From assembly GCA_905203305.1 (NCBI GenBank), contig CAJKVH010000006.1:1-64000 (forward strand): a stretch of 64,000 nucleotides of DNA, in the 5' to 3' direction. Source of the stretch: an uncultured Eubacteriales bacterium (GTDB taxonomy: Bacteria > Bacillota > Clostridia > TANB77 > CAG-508). A program made the translations under genes and the position numbers. Within the stretch, counting starts at the first letter, position 1, and each line of letters begins with the position of its first letter. Under the pieces are notes generated by a model that was not told where the DNA came from, made no database searches, and saw only the letters and a list, made by a program, of their open reading frames with translations. Shown one piece after another: positions 17,636-26,798 of this stretch.

Positions 17636-18424
17636 TTGGGAAAAATAATATCAGTAGCAAACCAAAAAGGAGGAGTTGGAAAGACAACTACAACAGTTAA
17701 TTTAAGTACAATATTAGCTAAAAAAGGAAAAAAAGTATTACTAATAGATACAGATCCACAAGGAAATGCAACAAGTGGACTTGGAATAGACAAAGAATCA
17801 GATTTATCAACTTATGATTTATTAATAACAGATGTTGCAGCAGAAGATATAATACAAGAAACAGCAATAAAAAATTTGTATATAACTCCTTCTAATATGA
17901 ACTTAGCAGGTGCCGAAGTACAGCTTGTTTCAATGATGTCAAGGGAACAAAGGATGAAAGAAAAATTAGATGCTATAAAAAATCAATTTGATTATATTCT
18001 AATTGATTGTCCACCATCACTTGGATTAATTACATTAAATGCATTTACAGCGTCAGACAGTGTTTTAATACCTGTACAATGTGAATATTATGCTCTTGAA
18101 GGATTAGGTCAACTATTAAATACAGTTGAATTAGTTAGAAAACATCTAAATAAAAATTTATATGTTGAAGGTGCACTTCTAACAATGTATGATATTAGGA
18201 CAAACCTTGCAAACCAAGTAGTTAGGGAAGTTAAAAAATTCTTTCAAAATAAGGTTTATAAAACAGTAATACCAAGAAATGTAAGAGTTAGTGAAGCACC
18301 AAGTTATGGAATGCCAATAACTATATATGATCCTAAATCAAAGGGAGCAAGAAGTTATGAAAAATTCACAAAAGAATTCTTAAAATGGAATGAATTAGAA
18401 CAAAAGGCAAGAGCCTCAAGATAG
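17636..18424 (+). CDS. parA: Chromosome partitioning ATPase ParA/Soj
   Basis: Soj is the Walker-type ATPase that moves ParB-parS complexes and, in Bacillus, modulates DnaA. Of the 262 residues, the first 20 hold the deviant Walker A KGGVGKTT after the ISVANQ strand. DTDPQGNATSGLG and DCPPSLGL follow. The start is a TTG 8 bases after GGAGGG. parB lies 24 bases downstream. Confidence 0.96.
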   Translation: MGKIISVANQKGGVGKTTTTVNLSTILAKKGKKVLLIDTDPQGNATSGLGIDKESDLSTYDLLITDVAAEDIIQETAIKNLYITPSNMNLAGAEVQLVSMMSREQRMKEKLDAIKNQFDYILIDCPPSLGLITLNAFTASDSVLIPVQCEYYALEGLGQLLNTVELVRKHLNKNLYVEGALLTMYDIRTNLANQVVREVKKFFQNKVYKTVIPRNVRVSEAPSYGMPITIYDPKSKGARSYEKFTKEFLKWNELEQKARASR

Positions 18425-18448
18425 TATAAATAGGGAGGAATGATACAA

Positions 18449-19306
18449 ATGGTAAAAAAGACAGGACTTGGAAAAGGATTAGATGCATTATTTTCAATGC
18501 CAGTAGCACAAGAAGATGAGATAGAGGAAACAAAAGAAGAAAGAGAAGGTCTACGAAATTTAAAAATAATAGATATAGAGCCAAATAGAGAGCAACCAAG
18601 AAAATTTTTTGATGAAGAATCGATCTCAGAACTTTCTGAATCAATAAAAATGTATGGAGTTATTCAACCAATAGTTGTTTCAAAAAAAGAAGGATATTAT
18701 GCAATAATTGCAGGTGAAAGAAGATGGAGAGCAGCTAAACAAGCAGGATTGAAGGAAATACCAGCAATAATAAGAGATGATGACGATAGAAAAAATAAAG
18801 AAATATCATTAATAGAAAACATGCAAAGGGAAGACCTAAATGCATATGAAAAAGCAGCTGGAATTAAAGCTTTAATGGAAGAATATAATATGACACAAGA
18901 AGAAATTGCAAAAGTATTGGGAAAAGGAAGAAGTAGTATTGCAAATTCTGTAAGAGTATTAAACTTGTCACCAGAAGTACTTGAACTTGCAAAACAAGGC
19001 AAATTAACAGAAGGACATTGTAAAGCTCTACTTGCTATAACAGATCCTAAAAAGCAACTAGAAATGGCAACAAGAATGATAGAAAGAGGAGATTCTGTAA
19101 GACAAGCTGAAAAGAAAATACATCATCAAAAAAATCATAAAGCAGTAGCAGAAAAATATGCTGTTGTATATAAAGATATAGAAGATAGATTCCAAGGATT
19201 TTTTGGAACAAAAGTAAAAATTGATGCAGGAAAAAGAAGTGGAAAAATTATAATTAATTATACAAATAATGATGAACTAGAAAGAATACTTGGATTGATA
19301 AAATAA
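18449..19306 (+). CDS. parB: Chromosome partitioning protein ParB/Spo0J
   Basis: ParB binds parS, spreads with CTP and loads SMC. The ATG at 18449 is 9 bases after GGAGG and is preferred to the ATG at 18440, which touches the binding site. It contains GKGLDALF at the start, the CTP-binding boxes around IEPNREQPRKFF and GERRWRAAKQAG, ENMQREDLNAYEKA, a helix-turn-helix near residues 140-165 (KVLGKGRSSIANSVRVLNL), and a C-terminal dimer domain ending KIIINYTNNDEL. Confidence 0.96.
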   Translation: MVKKTGLGKGLDALFSMPVAQEDEIEETKEEREGLRNLKIIDIEPNREQPRKFFDEESISELSESIKMYGVIQPIVVSKKEGYYAIIAGERRWRAAKQAGLKEIPAIIRDDDDRKNKEISLIENMQREDLNAYEKAAGIKALMEEYNMTQEEIAKVLGKGRSSIANSVRVLNLSPEVLELAKQGKLTEGHCKALLAITDPKKQLEMATRMIERGDSVRQAEKKIHHQKNHKAVAEKYAVVYKDIEDRFQGFFGTKVKIDAGKRSGKIIINYTNNDELERILGLIK

Positions 19307-19329
19307 TTAATAAACTAGGAGGAAAAAAT

Positions 19330-19812
19330 TTGAAGTTTTTACATAGTGATTTATTTTTAATAATGATATTTATACTGAACATAATTTTGTTAATATGGTC
19401 AATTATAAGCAATATTAGGATAAAAAATATACATAATAAAGATAAAAATTTTATGGAGAAACTAGGGGATGGAAAAAATATAAAAGAAGATCTTGAAAAA
19501 TATATGACAAGAGTATCTACAACAGAAGAAGAAATAAGAAAATTATCAGTTTATTATAAAGATCTAGATAAAAAAACAAAAAAATGTCTGCAAAAAATTG
19601 GAATTGTAAGATACAATGCATATAAAGATACTGGAAGTGATTTAAGTTTTGCGGTATGCCTATTAGATGAAAAAAATAATGGGGTAGTATTTAATGGAAT
19701 ATATTCAAGGGATATGTCAAATATATATGCAAAACCAATAGAAAACGGAACATCAAAATATAAAATTACGCCAGAAGAACAAGAAGCGATAAATAGAGCA
19801 ATAGAATATTAA
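19330..19812 (+). CDS. DUF4446 family membrane-anchored protein
   Basis: This 160-residue protein has one N-terminal membrane helix (residues 7-28), a coiled linker, then a compact domain with IGIVRYNAYKDTGSDLSFAV and NGIYSRD, which match DUF4446 proteins commonly coded after parB in clostridia. The function is unknown. It starts at a TTG with GGAGG 7 bases upstream and ends the parA-parB operon, with its stop in a terminator stem. Confidence 0.85.
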   Translation: MKFLHSDLFLIMIFILNIILLIWSIISNIRIKNIHNKDKNFMEKLGDGKNIKEDLEKYMTRVSTTEEEIRKLSVYYKDLDKKTKKCLQKIGIVRYNAYKDTGSDLSFAVCLLDEKNNGVVFNGIYSRDMSNIYAKPIENGTSKYKITPEEQEAINRAIEY

Positions 19813-19860
19813 AAAAGTCATTTAGAAGATGAAAAGATCATTTTCTAAGTGACTTTTTTT
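19812..19860 (+). terminator. Terminator after the parAB operon
   Basis: AAAAAGTCATTTAGAA / TTCTAAGTGACTTTTTTT stem with an interior loop and a T run. Confidence 0.88.
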
Positions 19861-19875
19861 CTGTTTACCTAAGTA

Positions 19876-19904
19876 TTGCATTTTATTATATTTTAAATTA
19901 TAAT
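19876..19904 (+). promoter_or_regulatory. Promoter of the beta-propeller gene
   Basis: TTGCAT (19876-19881), 17 bases, TATAAT (19899-19904). Confidence 0.65.
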
Positions 19905-19926
19905 TCTTATGAAGGAGGGGATGCTT

Positions 19927-21963
19927 TTGAAAATAAAAAAATGTATTTTATTTTTAGTATTAATACTGTTAATTATTATTACAGCAATTATAATCAACAA
20001 AAAAGAAGAAACAGGTGAACTTATAAGTGTAAAATCAGAAAAAGAACTAATGAGAATTTATGAAAATCATGAGGAAGATAATGAAATATTGTCTACACTT
20101 ATTGGATTTCCATCAACAATATTTGAGGGAGTTATAGATATCATAAATGGTAATAATGATGATTATGACTATGATTTTGGAATTGAACCTAGATACTCTG
20201 GAATGCTAAATGGAGCAATTGGAGCTGTTGGAGAAACATCAATTCAAGCAACAACAGATAGTGTATCATCTGCAAAAAGTAAACTATCATCATCTATTCA
20301 AAAAGACTATTCAACAACAAATATTCAGGTAGAAAATGTTGACGAAGCTGATATTACAAAAACAGACGGAAACTATATTTACTCAATATCAGATAGAGAT
20401 ATTATAATAACAGATGTACAAGATCCGTCTAATATAAAAGTTGTATCGAAAATTAAAGAGGAAGAATTTATACCAGAAGATATAATTTTATATAAAAATA
20501 AACTTGCTATAATTTATGAAAATAAAAAATCAAGTGGATATGCCAATACAATAGTAAAAATTTATAATATTGAAAATAAAGAAAATCCAGAAAAGGTGGA
20601 AGAATACACATTATATTCAAAATACTATACATCAAGATGTATAGATGGACAATTATTTGTAATATGTTCAGATAGAATAAGAAAAGAAAATGATGAAATA
20701 ATTACATATTATGAAGAAAACAATGAAAAGAAAAAAATAAACATAAGTGATATAAAATACATAAAAAATACTCCAAGCAATGAACAAACAATTATATCAA
20801 GTATTGATTTGAATGATACAAAAGATGTAAAAATAAATACATATTTATTTGATACTGAAAACGAATATGTATCACAAAATAATATTTATTTATTAAATTA
20901 TAGTTATAATGAAGAAAAACAAGATATTTATGGAAGAATAAAAGCACTATTAACTAAAGGAGTAATTGGATTTATAAAAAAAGATAAAGAAGATAATGAA
21001 AAATATGATTATACAAGAGGAACAACAATATATAAATTTGAAATTGAAAAAGATGGTAGTTTAAAATATCAAAATAAAGCAAGAGAAGAAGGAAAAACAA
21101 TTGACCAATTTTCGGTTGATGAATATGAAGAAAATTTAAGAGTAGCTCTAACAGACTATAATGGATCAAGAGTAGTAGTTTTTGATAAAAAAATGAATAA
21201 AATTGGAGAAACAGAATCACTATCAAAAGGCGAAAAAATGTATTCAACGAGATTTCTTGGAAATAAAGCATATATGGTAACATATAAAAATACAGATCCA
21301 TTATATGTAATAGATGTATCTGATCCAAGTAAACCTAATGTATTAGGAAAATTAAAAATACCAGGATATAGTACATATTTACATCCATATGATGAGAATC
21401 ATTTAATTGGGTTTGGAATGCAAACAGAAGAAAAAGATGTAAAAGATTTATCAGGAAAACTATTATATACAAATACTGTTGTAACAGGTATGAAAATGGC
21501 ATTATTTGATGTAAGTGATGTAAATAATCCTATTCAAATATCACAAGAGGTAATAGGAGATAGAAATACTACATCAGCAATATTGACCAATCACAAAGCA
21601 GTACTATTTTCTAAGGAAAAAGAATTATTAGCAATACCTGTAAATAAATATAAAGAAGATTTTGAAACAAGGGCATACGAAGATGATATAAGTATGACAA
21701 TAAATTCATACAAAAATTACAGTTCACAATATAAAAAAGAAGGATATTTTGTATATAATATTAATTTGAAAGATGGATTTAGTTTAAAAGGCATTATCGA
21801 ACATGATGAAGATAACAGTACAAATGGAAATAGTTTATATGGTAAAACAAATCTATTAAGAGGATTATGGATAGAAAACAATTTATTTACAGTATCTGAA
21901 AATATGATGATGGTAAATAATTTAGAAGATTTAAAACTAATTTCAAAAATAAAAATAAAATAA
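19927..21963 (+). CDS. Secreted beta-propeller domain protein
   Basis: The start is chosen at TTG 19927, 8 bases after GGAGG. The upstream in-frame ATGs overlap the binding site. One hydrophobic helix at residues 5-25 acts as an anchor or signal. The extracellular part (about 640 residues) carries the family signature VENVDEADITKTDGNYIYSI and repeated blades with patterns such as ITDVQDPSNIKVV, VIDVSDPSKPNVLG and FDVSDVNNPIQI. Proteins of this bacterial propeller family are exported and uncharacterised. The repeats suggest protein or polysaccharide binding. A small DUF4190-like gene follows at 18 bases. Confidence 0.88.
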   Translation: MKIKKCILFLVLILLIIITAIIINKKEETGELISVKSEKELMRIYENHEEDNEILSTLIGFPSTIFEGVIDIINGNNDDYDYDFGIEPRYSGMLNGAIGAVGETSIQATTDSVSSAKSKLSSSIQKDYSTTNIQVENVDEADITKTDGNYIYSISDRDIIITDVQDPSNIKVVSKIKEEEFIPEDIILYKNKLAIIYENKKSSGYANTIVKIYNIENKENPEKVEEYTLYSKYYTSRCIDGQLFVICSDRIRKENDEIITYYEENNEKKKINISDIKYIKNTPSNEQTIISSIDLNDTKDVKINTYLFDTENEYVSQNNIYLLNYSYNEEKQDIYGRIKALLTKGVIGFIKKDKEDNEKYDYTRGTTIYKFEIEKDGSLKYQNKAREEGKTIDQFSVDEYEENLRVALTDYNGSRVVVFDKKMNKIGETESLSKGEKMYSTRFLGNKAYMVTYKNTDPLYVIDVSDPSKPNVLGKLKIPGYSTYLHPYDENHLIGFGMQTEEKDVKDLSGKLLYTNTVVTGMKMALFDVSDVNNPIQISQEVIGDRNTTSAILTNHKAVLFSKEKELLAIPVNKYKEDFETRAYEDDISMTINSYKNYSSQYKKEGYFVYNINLKDGFSLKGIIEHDEDNSTNGNSLYGKTNLLRGLWIENNLFTVSENMMMVNNLEDLKLISKIKIK

Positions 21964-21981
21964 AAAAGTAAGGAGTTTTTT

Positions 21982-22257
21982 ATGAGTGATGAAAAAATAG
22001 AAATAAATGAAAAAAATAGAAGTGGAAAAGCTGTAGCTAGTTTAACACTTGGTATTTTATCAATAGTATTTAGTTTATTTTGGTATATAAGTGTGCCTAC
22101 AGGAATAATTGCTATTATATTTGGAGCAATTACAATAAAAAAAATTGGAAGTAAATTAGGAAAAGCAGGAATGATTACAGGTATCGTAGGAGTATCTCTT
22201 TGTGCATTTTTTTATATAAGTATATTTTTATTAATGACATATAATATGAATTTTTAA
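21982..22257 (+). CDS. DUF4190-like two-helix membrane protein
   Basis: A 91-residue protein with a charged start and two Gly-rich membrane helices, SLTLGILSIVFSLFW plus IIAIIFGAITI, then GMITGIVGVSLCAFF. The pattern is typical of small DUF4190 domain proteins. It is probably co-transcribed with the propeller gene (18-base gap, AAGGAG). Role unknown. Confidence 0.75.
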   Translation: MSDEKIEINEKNRSGKAVASLTLGILSIVFSLFWYISVPTGIIAIIFGAITIKKIGSKLGKAGMITGIVGVSLCAFFYISIFLLMTYNMNF

Positions 22258-22340
22258 GATGCAATGTGCGTGGGTAATGGATAAATATAAAATAAGTGTT
22301 GATAATTGGTTGACAAATTAAAAAAATAATAAAAAAACTA

Positions 22341-22370
22341 TTGACAAACAATAAATAAATATGTTAGTAT
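22341..22370 (+). promoter_or_regulatory. Promoter of the tRNA-Ser pair
   Basis: TTGACA (22341-22346) and TAGTAT (22365-22370), 18-base spacer, 33 bases before the first tRNA. Confidence 0.65.
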
Positions 22371-22403
22371 ATAAACTGTTGTTAGCGAAAGCTAAAAACA
22401 GTT

Positions 22404-22495
<92 letters not shown>

Positions 22496-22506
22496 AAAAA
22501 ATATAG

Positions 22507-22548
22507 CGTAGAAAAATTGTCATAAACAATCTTCTACGATTTTTTTTA
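22507..22548 (+). terminator. Terminator between the two tRNA-Ser genes
   Basis: CGTAGAA...TTCTACG hairpin with inner pairing ATTGT/ACAAT and a T8 run. Confidence 0.8.
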
Positions 22549-22566
22549 ACAAAATATATATAATTT

Positions 22567-22656
22567 GGAGAAATACCCAAGTGGTGAAGGGGACAGTTTG
22601 CTAAACTGTTAGGTCGAGTAATCGGCGCGAGGGTTCGAACCCCTCTTTCTCCGCCA
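22567..22656 (+). tRNA. tRNA-Ser, anticodon GCU
   Basis: Acceptor GGAGAAA/TTTCTCC, anticodon stem ACAGT/ACTGT with loop TTGCTAA (anticodon GCT), long variable arm, T-arm GAGGGTTCGAACCCCTC and encoded CCA. Confidence 0.97.
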
Positions 22657-22659
22657 AAA

Positions 22660-22695
22660 AAAGATTTGCTTATTTCAAGCAAATCTTCTTTTTTA
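22660..22695. terminator. Bidirectional terminator
   Basis: AAGATTTGCTT / AAGCAAATCTT stem with T6 on the plus side. It also serves the convergent deacetylase gene, whose stop codon it touches. Confidence 0.85.
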
Positions 22696-23490
22696 GTTAT
22701 ACATTAAAAGTCTTAAAGCAAATTTAAATACATTCATACCGTGAGAAACATTAAGTCTAGGTATTTCAAAATTGTCATCATTTCTGCCGGCTTTTTTATA
22801 ATCAGGTCCATATTTAAAAGCTAACTTATATCCAGATTCTTTTAAACAGTCTTCTATATTAGTATTATATTGTCCGAAAGGATAACAAAAAACATCTGTA
22901 GTTTTATAAAAATCATTAAACATTTTTATATCATTAGTAAGAACATCTTTATCTTGATTGATAGCACCTTGAAAATGTAAATTATAAGAATGTGAATATA
23001 TTTCAATATTTGGGTATTCTGTCTCCAAATTATATAAAATATCTTTTGTCATATATGTTTTTATATTACCTGTCCACTTATCAGTGGAAGAATTATCAAT
23101 AAAAGATCCAACAACAAAAACAGTTGCATTCATATTATAATCTTTTAATAATTTAAATGCGTATTCATAATTTGATAAAAAGCCATCATCAAATGTAATA
23201 AGAACACTTTTATATGGAAGATCTAATTCTCCAATTTTCCACTTATAAAATTCATCCATTGTTAAAGTTTTATAGTTATTATTTTTTAAATAATCTAGTT
23301 GATCTTTAAAATTATCGGTGGTAATTGTCCAATCTTTTTCATCTGGAAAATTTTGTTTCTCATCTTGGCTTGCTATATTATGATAGCATAATACTGATAT
23401 TTTAGGATTCTTATATATGTAGGTTATAGTAATAATAATTAATATACATATAAGAAAAAATAAAATTTTAAAAACGTTTTTTATTTTCAT
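22693..23490 (-). CDS. Membrane-anchored polysaccharide deacetylase
   Basis: A NodB/CE4-type metal-dependent deacetylase acting on cell-wall or capsular glycans outside the membrane. The ATG at 23490 is preferred (GAGG upstream). It gives an N-terminal membrane helix at residues 6-25, the first catalytic motif LITFDDGF near residue 105, the zinc-binding SHSYNLH near 170 and the YPFGQYN motif near 205. The phrase ISVLCYHNI is also typical. Transcribed divergently from the coiled-coil gene. Confidence 0.9.
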   Translation of the reverse strand: MKIKNVFKILFFLICILIIITITYIYKNPKISVLCYHNIASQDEKQNFPDEKDWTITTDNFKDQLDYLKNNNYKTLTMDEFYKWKIGELDLPYKSVLITFDDGFLSNYEYAFKLLKDYNMNATVFVVGSFIDNSSTDKWTGNIKTYMTKDILYNLETEYPNIEIYSHSYNLHFQGAINQDKDVLTNDIKMFNDFYKTTDVFCYPFGQYNTNIEDCLKESGYKLAFKYGPDYKKAGRNDDNFEIPRLNVSHGMNVFKFALRLLMYN

Positions 23491-23525
23491 ATTTTTACCT
23501 CTTTTATTAAATTTTGACATTTAGT

Positions 23526-23554
23526 ATTCTACTATTGAGGATAATATTTGTCAA
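23526..23554 (-). promoter_or_regulatory. Promoter of the deacetylase
   Basis: Minus-strand TTGACA (23554-23549), 17 bases, TAGAAT (23531-23526). Confidence 0.75.
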
Positions 23555-23601
23555 TAAATGTCTAAAATGCCTGTATTATGCGGATTAAGAAAGGCAATGT
23601 A

Positions 23602-23630
23602 TTGACAAATAAGGCAAAATAAGGTAAAAT
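23602..23630 (+). promoter_or_regulatory. Promoter of the coiled-coil gene
   Basis: TTGACA (23602-23607), 17 bases, TAAAAT (23625-23630). The -10 ends 19 bases before the ATG. Confidence 0.78.
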
Positions 23631-23649
23631 TAAACTTGAGGTGATAAAA

Positions 23650-24831
23650 ATGGGAATGTTTAGAAAAGTTCATTCAAAATTTAAAAATTTTTATGATATA
23701 AGAGAAGAATTTAAAGATACAGGAATATCTGAAGAAGAAATAGCTGAATATGATTTCTTATATGAAGCATACGAAAAAGGTGTAAAAGATTCAGACAGAT
23801 TAAATAAAGCAGAAGAAAAGGCTGATAGTAAAGTTGAAAAAGAAGATAAGAAAATAGAATATCTAGAGAACAAGATGGCAAAAATGAGAGAAAAAGCAGG
23901 GCCACTTGCTAGATTAAAATTTTCAAAAATTGCATCTATTTTTAGTAAAGATGCAAGAAAATATAGAGACTTAAAGAAAAGACTTCAAAGAGCAAAAGCA
24001 AGAAGAAAGGTTGCAGAAAATACATTAAAAGTTCTTCAAGCAAAAATAAAAGCTAAGGAAAAAGAATTAAAGGTTCAAAGAAAAGACTTAAAAGTATGTG
24101 AAAAGAATATAAGAAAAATATGGCAAGAAAGTAAAGATGAAATAAAAACAGTAAAACAAACAATAAGAGACGAAGAGAGACTAGCAAATCAAGAAGAAAT
24201 TAAAAAGAGAATAGAAGCTATACAAAAAGATGATGAAGATATAGAATTAGAAGAAATAGAAAAAGCAATAAAAAAAGTACAAAAAAAAGAAGAAGAAGCT
24301 AAAAAGAAAGAAAAATCATCAAAGAAAAAAGAGCAAAAAGAAGAACAACAAGATAAAAGGGAAAAACCAAAAAAGAAAAAAATACAGGATGAATTAAAAG
24401 AAGGGATAGTATTTGGTTCAAATACAACAGTTGATAAAACAATAATAGAAGATATCCAAAAAAGAATAGTAGAAGACGAAAAAACTGATCCAGCTCTTGC
24501 AAAAGCTATGAAAGGACTAACTCCAGAAGAATTTATGGCATGGTATGGATATCTAGAAAACATAAAAAATAATGATGAAAAAGACCCATATTCTATGGCA
24601 ATGGAAGAAATGAAAAAAGCTGGAGAAATAACAATGGCAGGAAAAAGAGGTTTAAAATCATTTGAAAAATATTTAGGAAATGACGAAGAAATAGATGAAA
24701 GTAAATTAGGAAAAGTTGATAGATCTCTTTATGAATTTGCTAAATTATATAGAGACCAAGAAGCTATAAGAAGTGAAAAAGAAAAGGGAAAAGAACAAGT
24801 AAAAGAAGACGAAGAAATGCAAATTGGTTAA
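23650..24831 (+). CDS. Large charged coiled-coil protein of unknown function
   Basis: No family recognised. The ATG at 23650 has GAGGTG upstream (a GTG at 23641 is less likely). About 393 residues, soluble, no signal. A Lys/Glu/Arg heptad-like coiled coil spans roughly residues 45-245, with a lysine-rich hinge around 230-245. The C-terminal half is globular, with GLTPEEFMAWYGYLENI and MAGKRGLKSFEKYLGN. It stands directly before the secretion-like locus in the same direction but has its own promoter, so a link as cytoplasmic accessory or substrate is a guess. Confidence 0.75.
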   Translation: MGMFRKVHSKFKNFYDIREEFKDTGISEEEIAEYDFLYEAYEKGVKDSDRLNKAEEKADSKVEKEDKKIEYLENKMAKMREKAGPLARLKFSKIASIFSKDARKYRDLKKRLQRAKARRKVAENTLKVLQAKIKAKEKELKVQRKDLKVCEKNIRKIWQESKDEIKTVKQTIRDEERLANQEEIKKRIEAIQKDDEDIELEEIEKAIKKVQKKEEEAKKKEKSSKKKEQKEEQQDKREKPKKKKIQDELKEGIVFGSNTTVDKTIIEDIQKRIVEDEKTDPALAKAMKGLTPEEFMAWYGYLENIKNNDEKDPYSMAMEEMKKAGEITMAGKRGLKSFEKYLGNDEEIDESKLGKVDRSLYEFAKLYRDQEAIRSEKEKGKEQVKEDEEMQIG

Positions 24832-24836
24832 AATAT

Positions 24837-24887
24837 TGTCGAATTTTGAAATAAAATATTGCAAAAAAATGTAAAAAGTTTTATAAT
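24837..24887 (+). promoter_or_regulatory. Promoter of the secretion locus with a Spo0A-type box
   Basis: TTGCAA (24859-24864), 17 bases, TATAAT (24882-24887). A perfect TGTCGAA lies at 24837-24843, 15 bases upstream of the weak -35, the geometry of a Spo0A-activated sigma-A promoter. Activation is inferred. Confidence 0.6.
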
Positions 24888-24911
24888 AAAATAGAATAGT
24901 GGGTGATAGCA

Positions 24912-25413
24912 ATGAAAAAATGTATAAAGATAATAAGTTTAGTATTTATAATAAGTAGTTTAGTATTTAGCTCACATTATTCTAGTTTTGCAGCATCGAA
25001 AAATACCACAAAAAAAGCCAATGATAAAACTATAGATACAGATATAACAGGAAATACTTTTATAGAAGATTTAAAACCAGATAATTTAAAGGGAACGCCG
25101 GAAAAACTTTCAACACCATTTGTAAATTTAATTCAAAATGTGGTAAATCCTGTATTAGGTGTAGTTCAAGTAATTGGTGGAATTTTAACAGTAGTTTCAA
25201 TAGCATTATTTGGACTTGGAATGTTACTATCAGGAAATGAGCATTTAGCAGGAGATTTAGGATTAAGAATGATGGGAGGACCACGGTGGACATGGTGGAC
25301 CAGATGCAAAAGTAGAATTATTAAACTTTGGAAGAGCAATGTTAATTGGAGCAGTATTATTATTTTGTGGTGCAACAATAGTAAAATTTGTATTTTATAT
25401 ATTTAACATATAA
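24912..25413 (+). CDS. VirB2/TrbC-like pilin, long form, needs +1 shift at a CGG codon
   Basis: The gene runs from ATG 24912 (GGGTGAT upstream) to TAA 25413 if the C at 25284 is skipped. The product is 166 residues: a signal peptide ending around SFAAS, a hydrophilic segment, then two membrane helices (VVQVIGGILTVVSIALFGLGML and MLIGAVLLFCGATIVKFVFYIF) around a Gly-rich turn. The CGG falls in that turn after GGP, and the shifted frame gives GGHGGPDAKVE. The unshifted frame would replace the second helix with WTWWTRCKS and similar residues. The two-helix plan fits type IV secretion pilins. It is first in a row of five such genes. Confidence 0.8.
25284..25287 (+). other. Recoding site CGGT in the first pilin gene
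   Basis: In-frame codon 125 reads CCA CGG TGG. Skipping the C gives Pro-Gly and restores a second hydrophobic helix. Confidence 0.78.
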
Positions 25414-25446
25414 AGATAAAAGTAATAGAAAGAAGGTGATTTGAAT

Positions 25447-25869
25447 ATGAAAAAAATAGTAGTATCGTTTATTTTGATAACTATATTTTTTATAAATTCA
25501 AATTCACTGGTATATGCAGCAGATGATGATGGAGGTTGGGTTAGCGATGCTTTTTCAGCAGCGTCAACATTCTTAAAAGAACCAACAAAAGATAGTTTTG
25601 GAATATTAAATCCAACTTTCAAATTTTTTCAAGGAATAGTAAAAGCAATAAATAGAGTTTTAATTGTTTTACTTGCAGGAATATCTACAATTGCACTTTC
25701 AGTAACAGGTGTTAGGTATATGGCAAGTGGAGCATCGCCAGAACAAAGGGATGTGGCTAAACATAGTCTACATACAATATTTGTTGGAATGGCATTTGGA
25801 TTTGGTGCTTATGTTATATGGAGAATAGCAATGGGAATTGTAGCAGTAATAATAGGAGCATTTGGATAA
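25447..25869 (+). CDS. VirB2/TrbC-like pilin
   Basis: A 140-residue protein from the ATG at 25447 (AAGGTG upstream). A signal peptide is cleaved near LVYAAD, followed by a short hydrophilic part and two hydrophobic helices (VLIVLLAGISTIALSVTGVRYMAS, then HTIFVGMAFGFGAYVIWRIAMG) separated by a charged cytoplasmic turn PEQRDVAKH. This is the mature pilin architecture of VirB2/TrbC. It lies between two similar genes. Assignment is from topology and context. Confidence 0.78.
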   Translation: MKKIVVSFILITIFFINSNSLVYAADDDGGWVSDAFSAASTFLKEPTKDSFGILNPTFKFFQGIVKAINRVLIVLLAGISTIALSVTGVRYMASGASPEQRDVAKHSLHTIFVGMAFGFGAYVIWRIAMGIVAVIIGAFG

Positions 25870-25922
25870 ATAAGATATTAAATTTAAAAAAATATATATT
25901 TATTTGGGAAGGAGGAATATGT

Positions 25923-26300
25923 ATGAAAACAATGTATAAAGTATTTGCTATTTTAATGATAGCAGTATCAATGTTTGTTATAATGCCAAATAATACAAGT
26001 TTTGCAGCAGATACAGCTGGAAAAGGTGCACAAGGAGCGATAGATAATATTTCAGTATCAGAGCCTACAGCAGCAACAGCAGGATTAGCTGGAACAATTG
26101 GTAAATTATTAGGATTTTTACAAGTTGCATCAGGATTAGTTGCAGTTTTAATGATAGCAATAGTTGGTTTTAACTACATAGTATCAACACCAGAAGTTAA
26201 AGATGAAATGAAAAAGAAATTATTACCAATTATAATTGGTATAGTGTTAGTTTTCGGGGCAACATCTATAGCTAAATTCTTAATAGGTGTAGCAGGATAA
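25923..26300 (+). CDS. VirB2/TrbC-like pilin
   Basis: The start at 25923 has GAAGGAGG 7 bases upstream. The longer frame from 25818 overlaps the preceding gene and adds an implausible tail. Of 125 residues, the first 30 are a signal peptide ending SFAAD. Helix one is LLGFLQVASGLVAVLMIAIVGF, the turn is STPEVKDEMKKKLL, and helix two is IIIGIVLVFGATSIAKFLI. It closely parallels the gene at 26799 (LGFLQIASGL, TPEVKGQVKE). A terminator follows. Confidence 0.85.
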   Translation: MKTMYKVFAILMIAVSMFVIMPNNTSFAADTAGKGAQGAIDNISVSEPTAATAGLAGTIGKLLGFLQVASGLVAVLMIAIVGFNYIVSTPEVKDEMKKKLLPIIIGIVLVFGATSIAKFLIGVAG

Positions 26301-26309
26301 CACTTAGTA

Positions 26310-26368
26310 AAAACAATTTATGATGAATATCATCATAAATTGTTTTTTTTTTATTTTTATGATATAAT
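26310..26368 (+). terminator. Intercistronic terminator overlapping a promoter
   Basis: A 16-bp stem AAACAATTTATGATGA / TCATCATAAATTGTTT with a T10 run (26310-26351). TTGTTT at 26340-26345 in its right arm and TATAAT at 26363-26368 (17-base spacer) would restart transcription for the next two pilins. Confidence 0.75.
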
Positions 26369-26416
26369 AAAGAAGATAGAGAAAAAAATGGTAATAACTA
26401 GGAGAGGAGTGATTTT

Positions 26417-26794
26417 ATGAAGATCTTAAATAAGATATTAATTATTTTAGTATTAATGACGGGAATATTCGGAATTTTTGAAGTGAAACCAATATATGCA
26501 TCTTCATTGTCAAATGATGTAGGAGGTTTCAAAGCAAATATAACAAATAATGTTGTAAAAAGTACATCAACATTAAGATCTATTGCAGGTAGATTTCTTG
26601 GATTTTTAAGAATTGTCGCAGCTCTTGCCTTAGTTATAATTGTAGGAACAACAGGATACAAGTATATAGTATTAGCAACGCCAGATATGAAAAAAGAATT
26701 AAAGAAGGAGATGCTACCTATAATATTAGGATTGATTTTTATTTTTGGAGCAGTTTCATTAGCACAATTTATTTTAAGTGCAGTAGGAGGATAA
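26417..26794 (+). CDS. VirB2/TrbC-like pilin
   Basis: A 125-residue protein with AGGAGAGGAG upstream of the ATG. Signal peptide to about PIYASS, helix one RFLGFLRIVAALALVIIVGTTGY, turn ATPDMKKELKKEM and helix two PIILGLIFIFGAVSLAQFIL. The basic-acidic turn and Gly-rich helices match the neighbouring pilins. It starts its own unit behind the terminator-promoter at 26310-26368, with the next pilin 4 bases after its stop. Confidence 0.83.
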   Translation: MKILNKILIILVLMTGIFGIFEVKPIYASSLSNDVGGFKANITNNVVKSTSTLRSIAGRFLGFLRIVAALALVIIVGTTGYKYIVLATPDMKKELKKEMLPIILGLIFIFGAVSLAQFILSAVGG

Positions 26795-26798
26795 AAAT

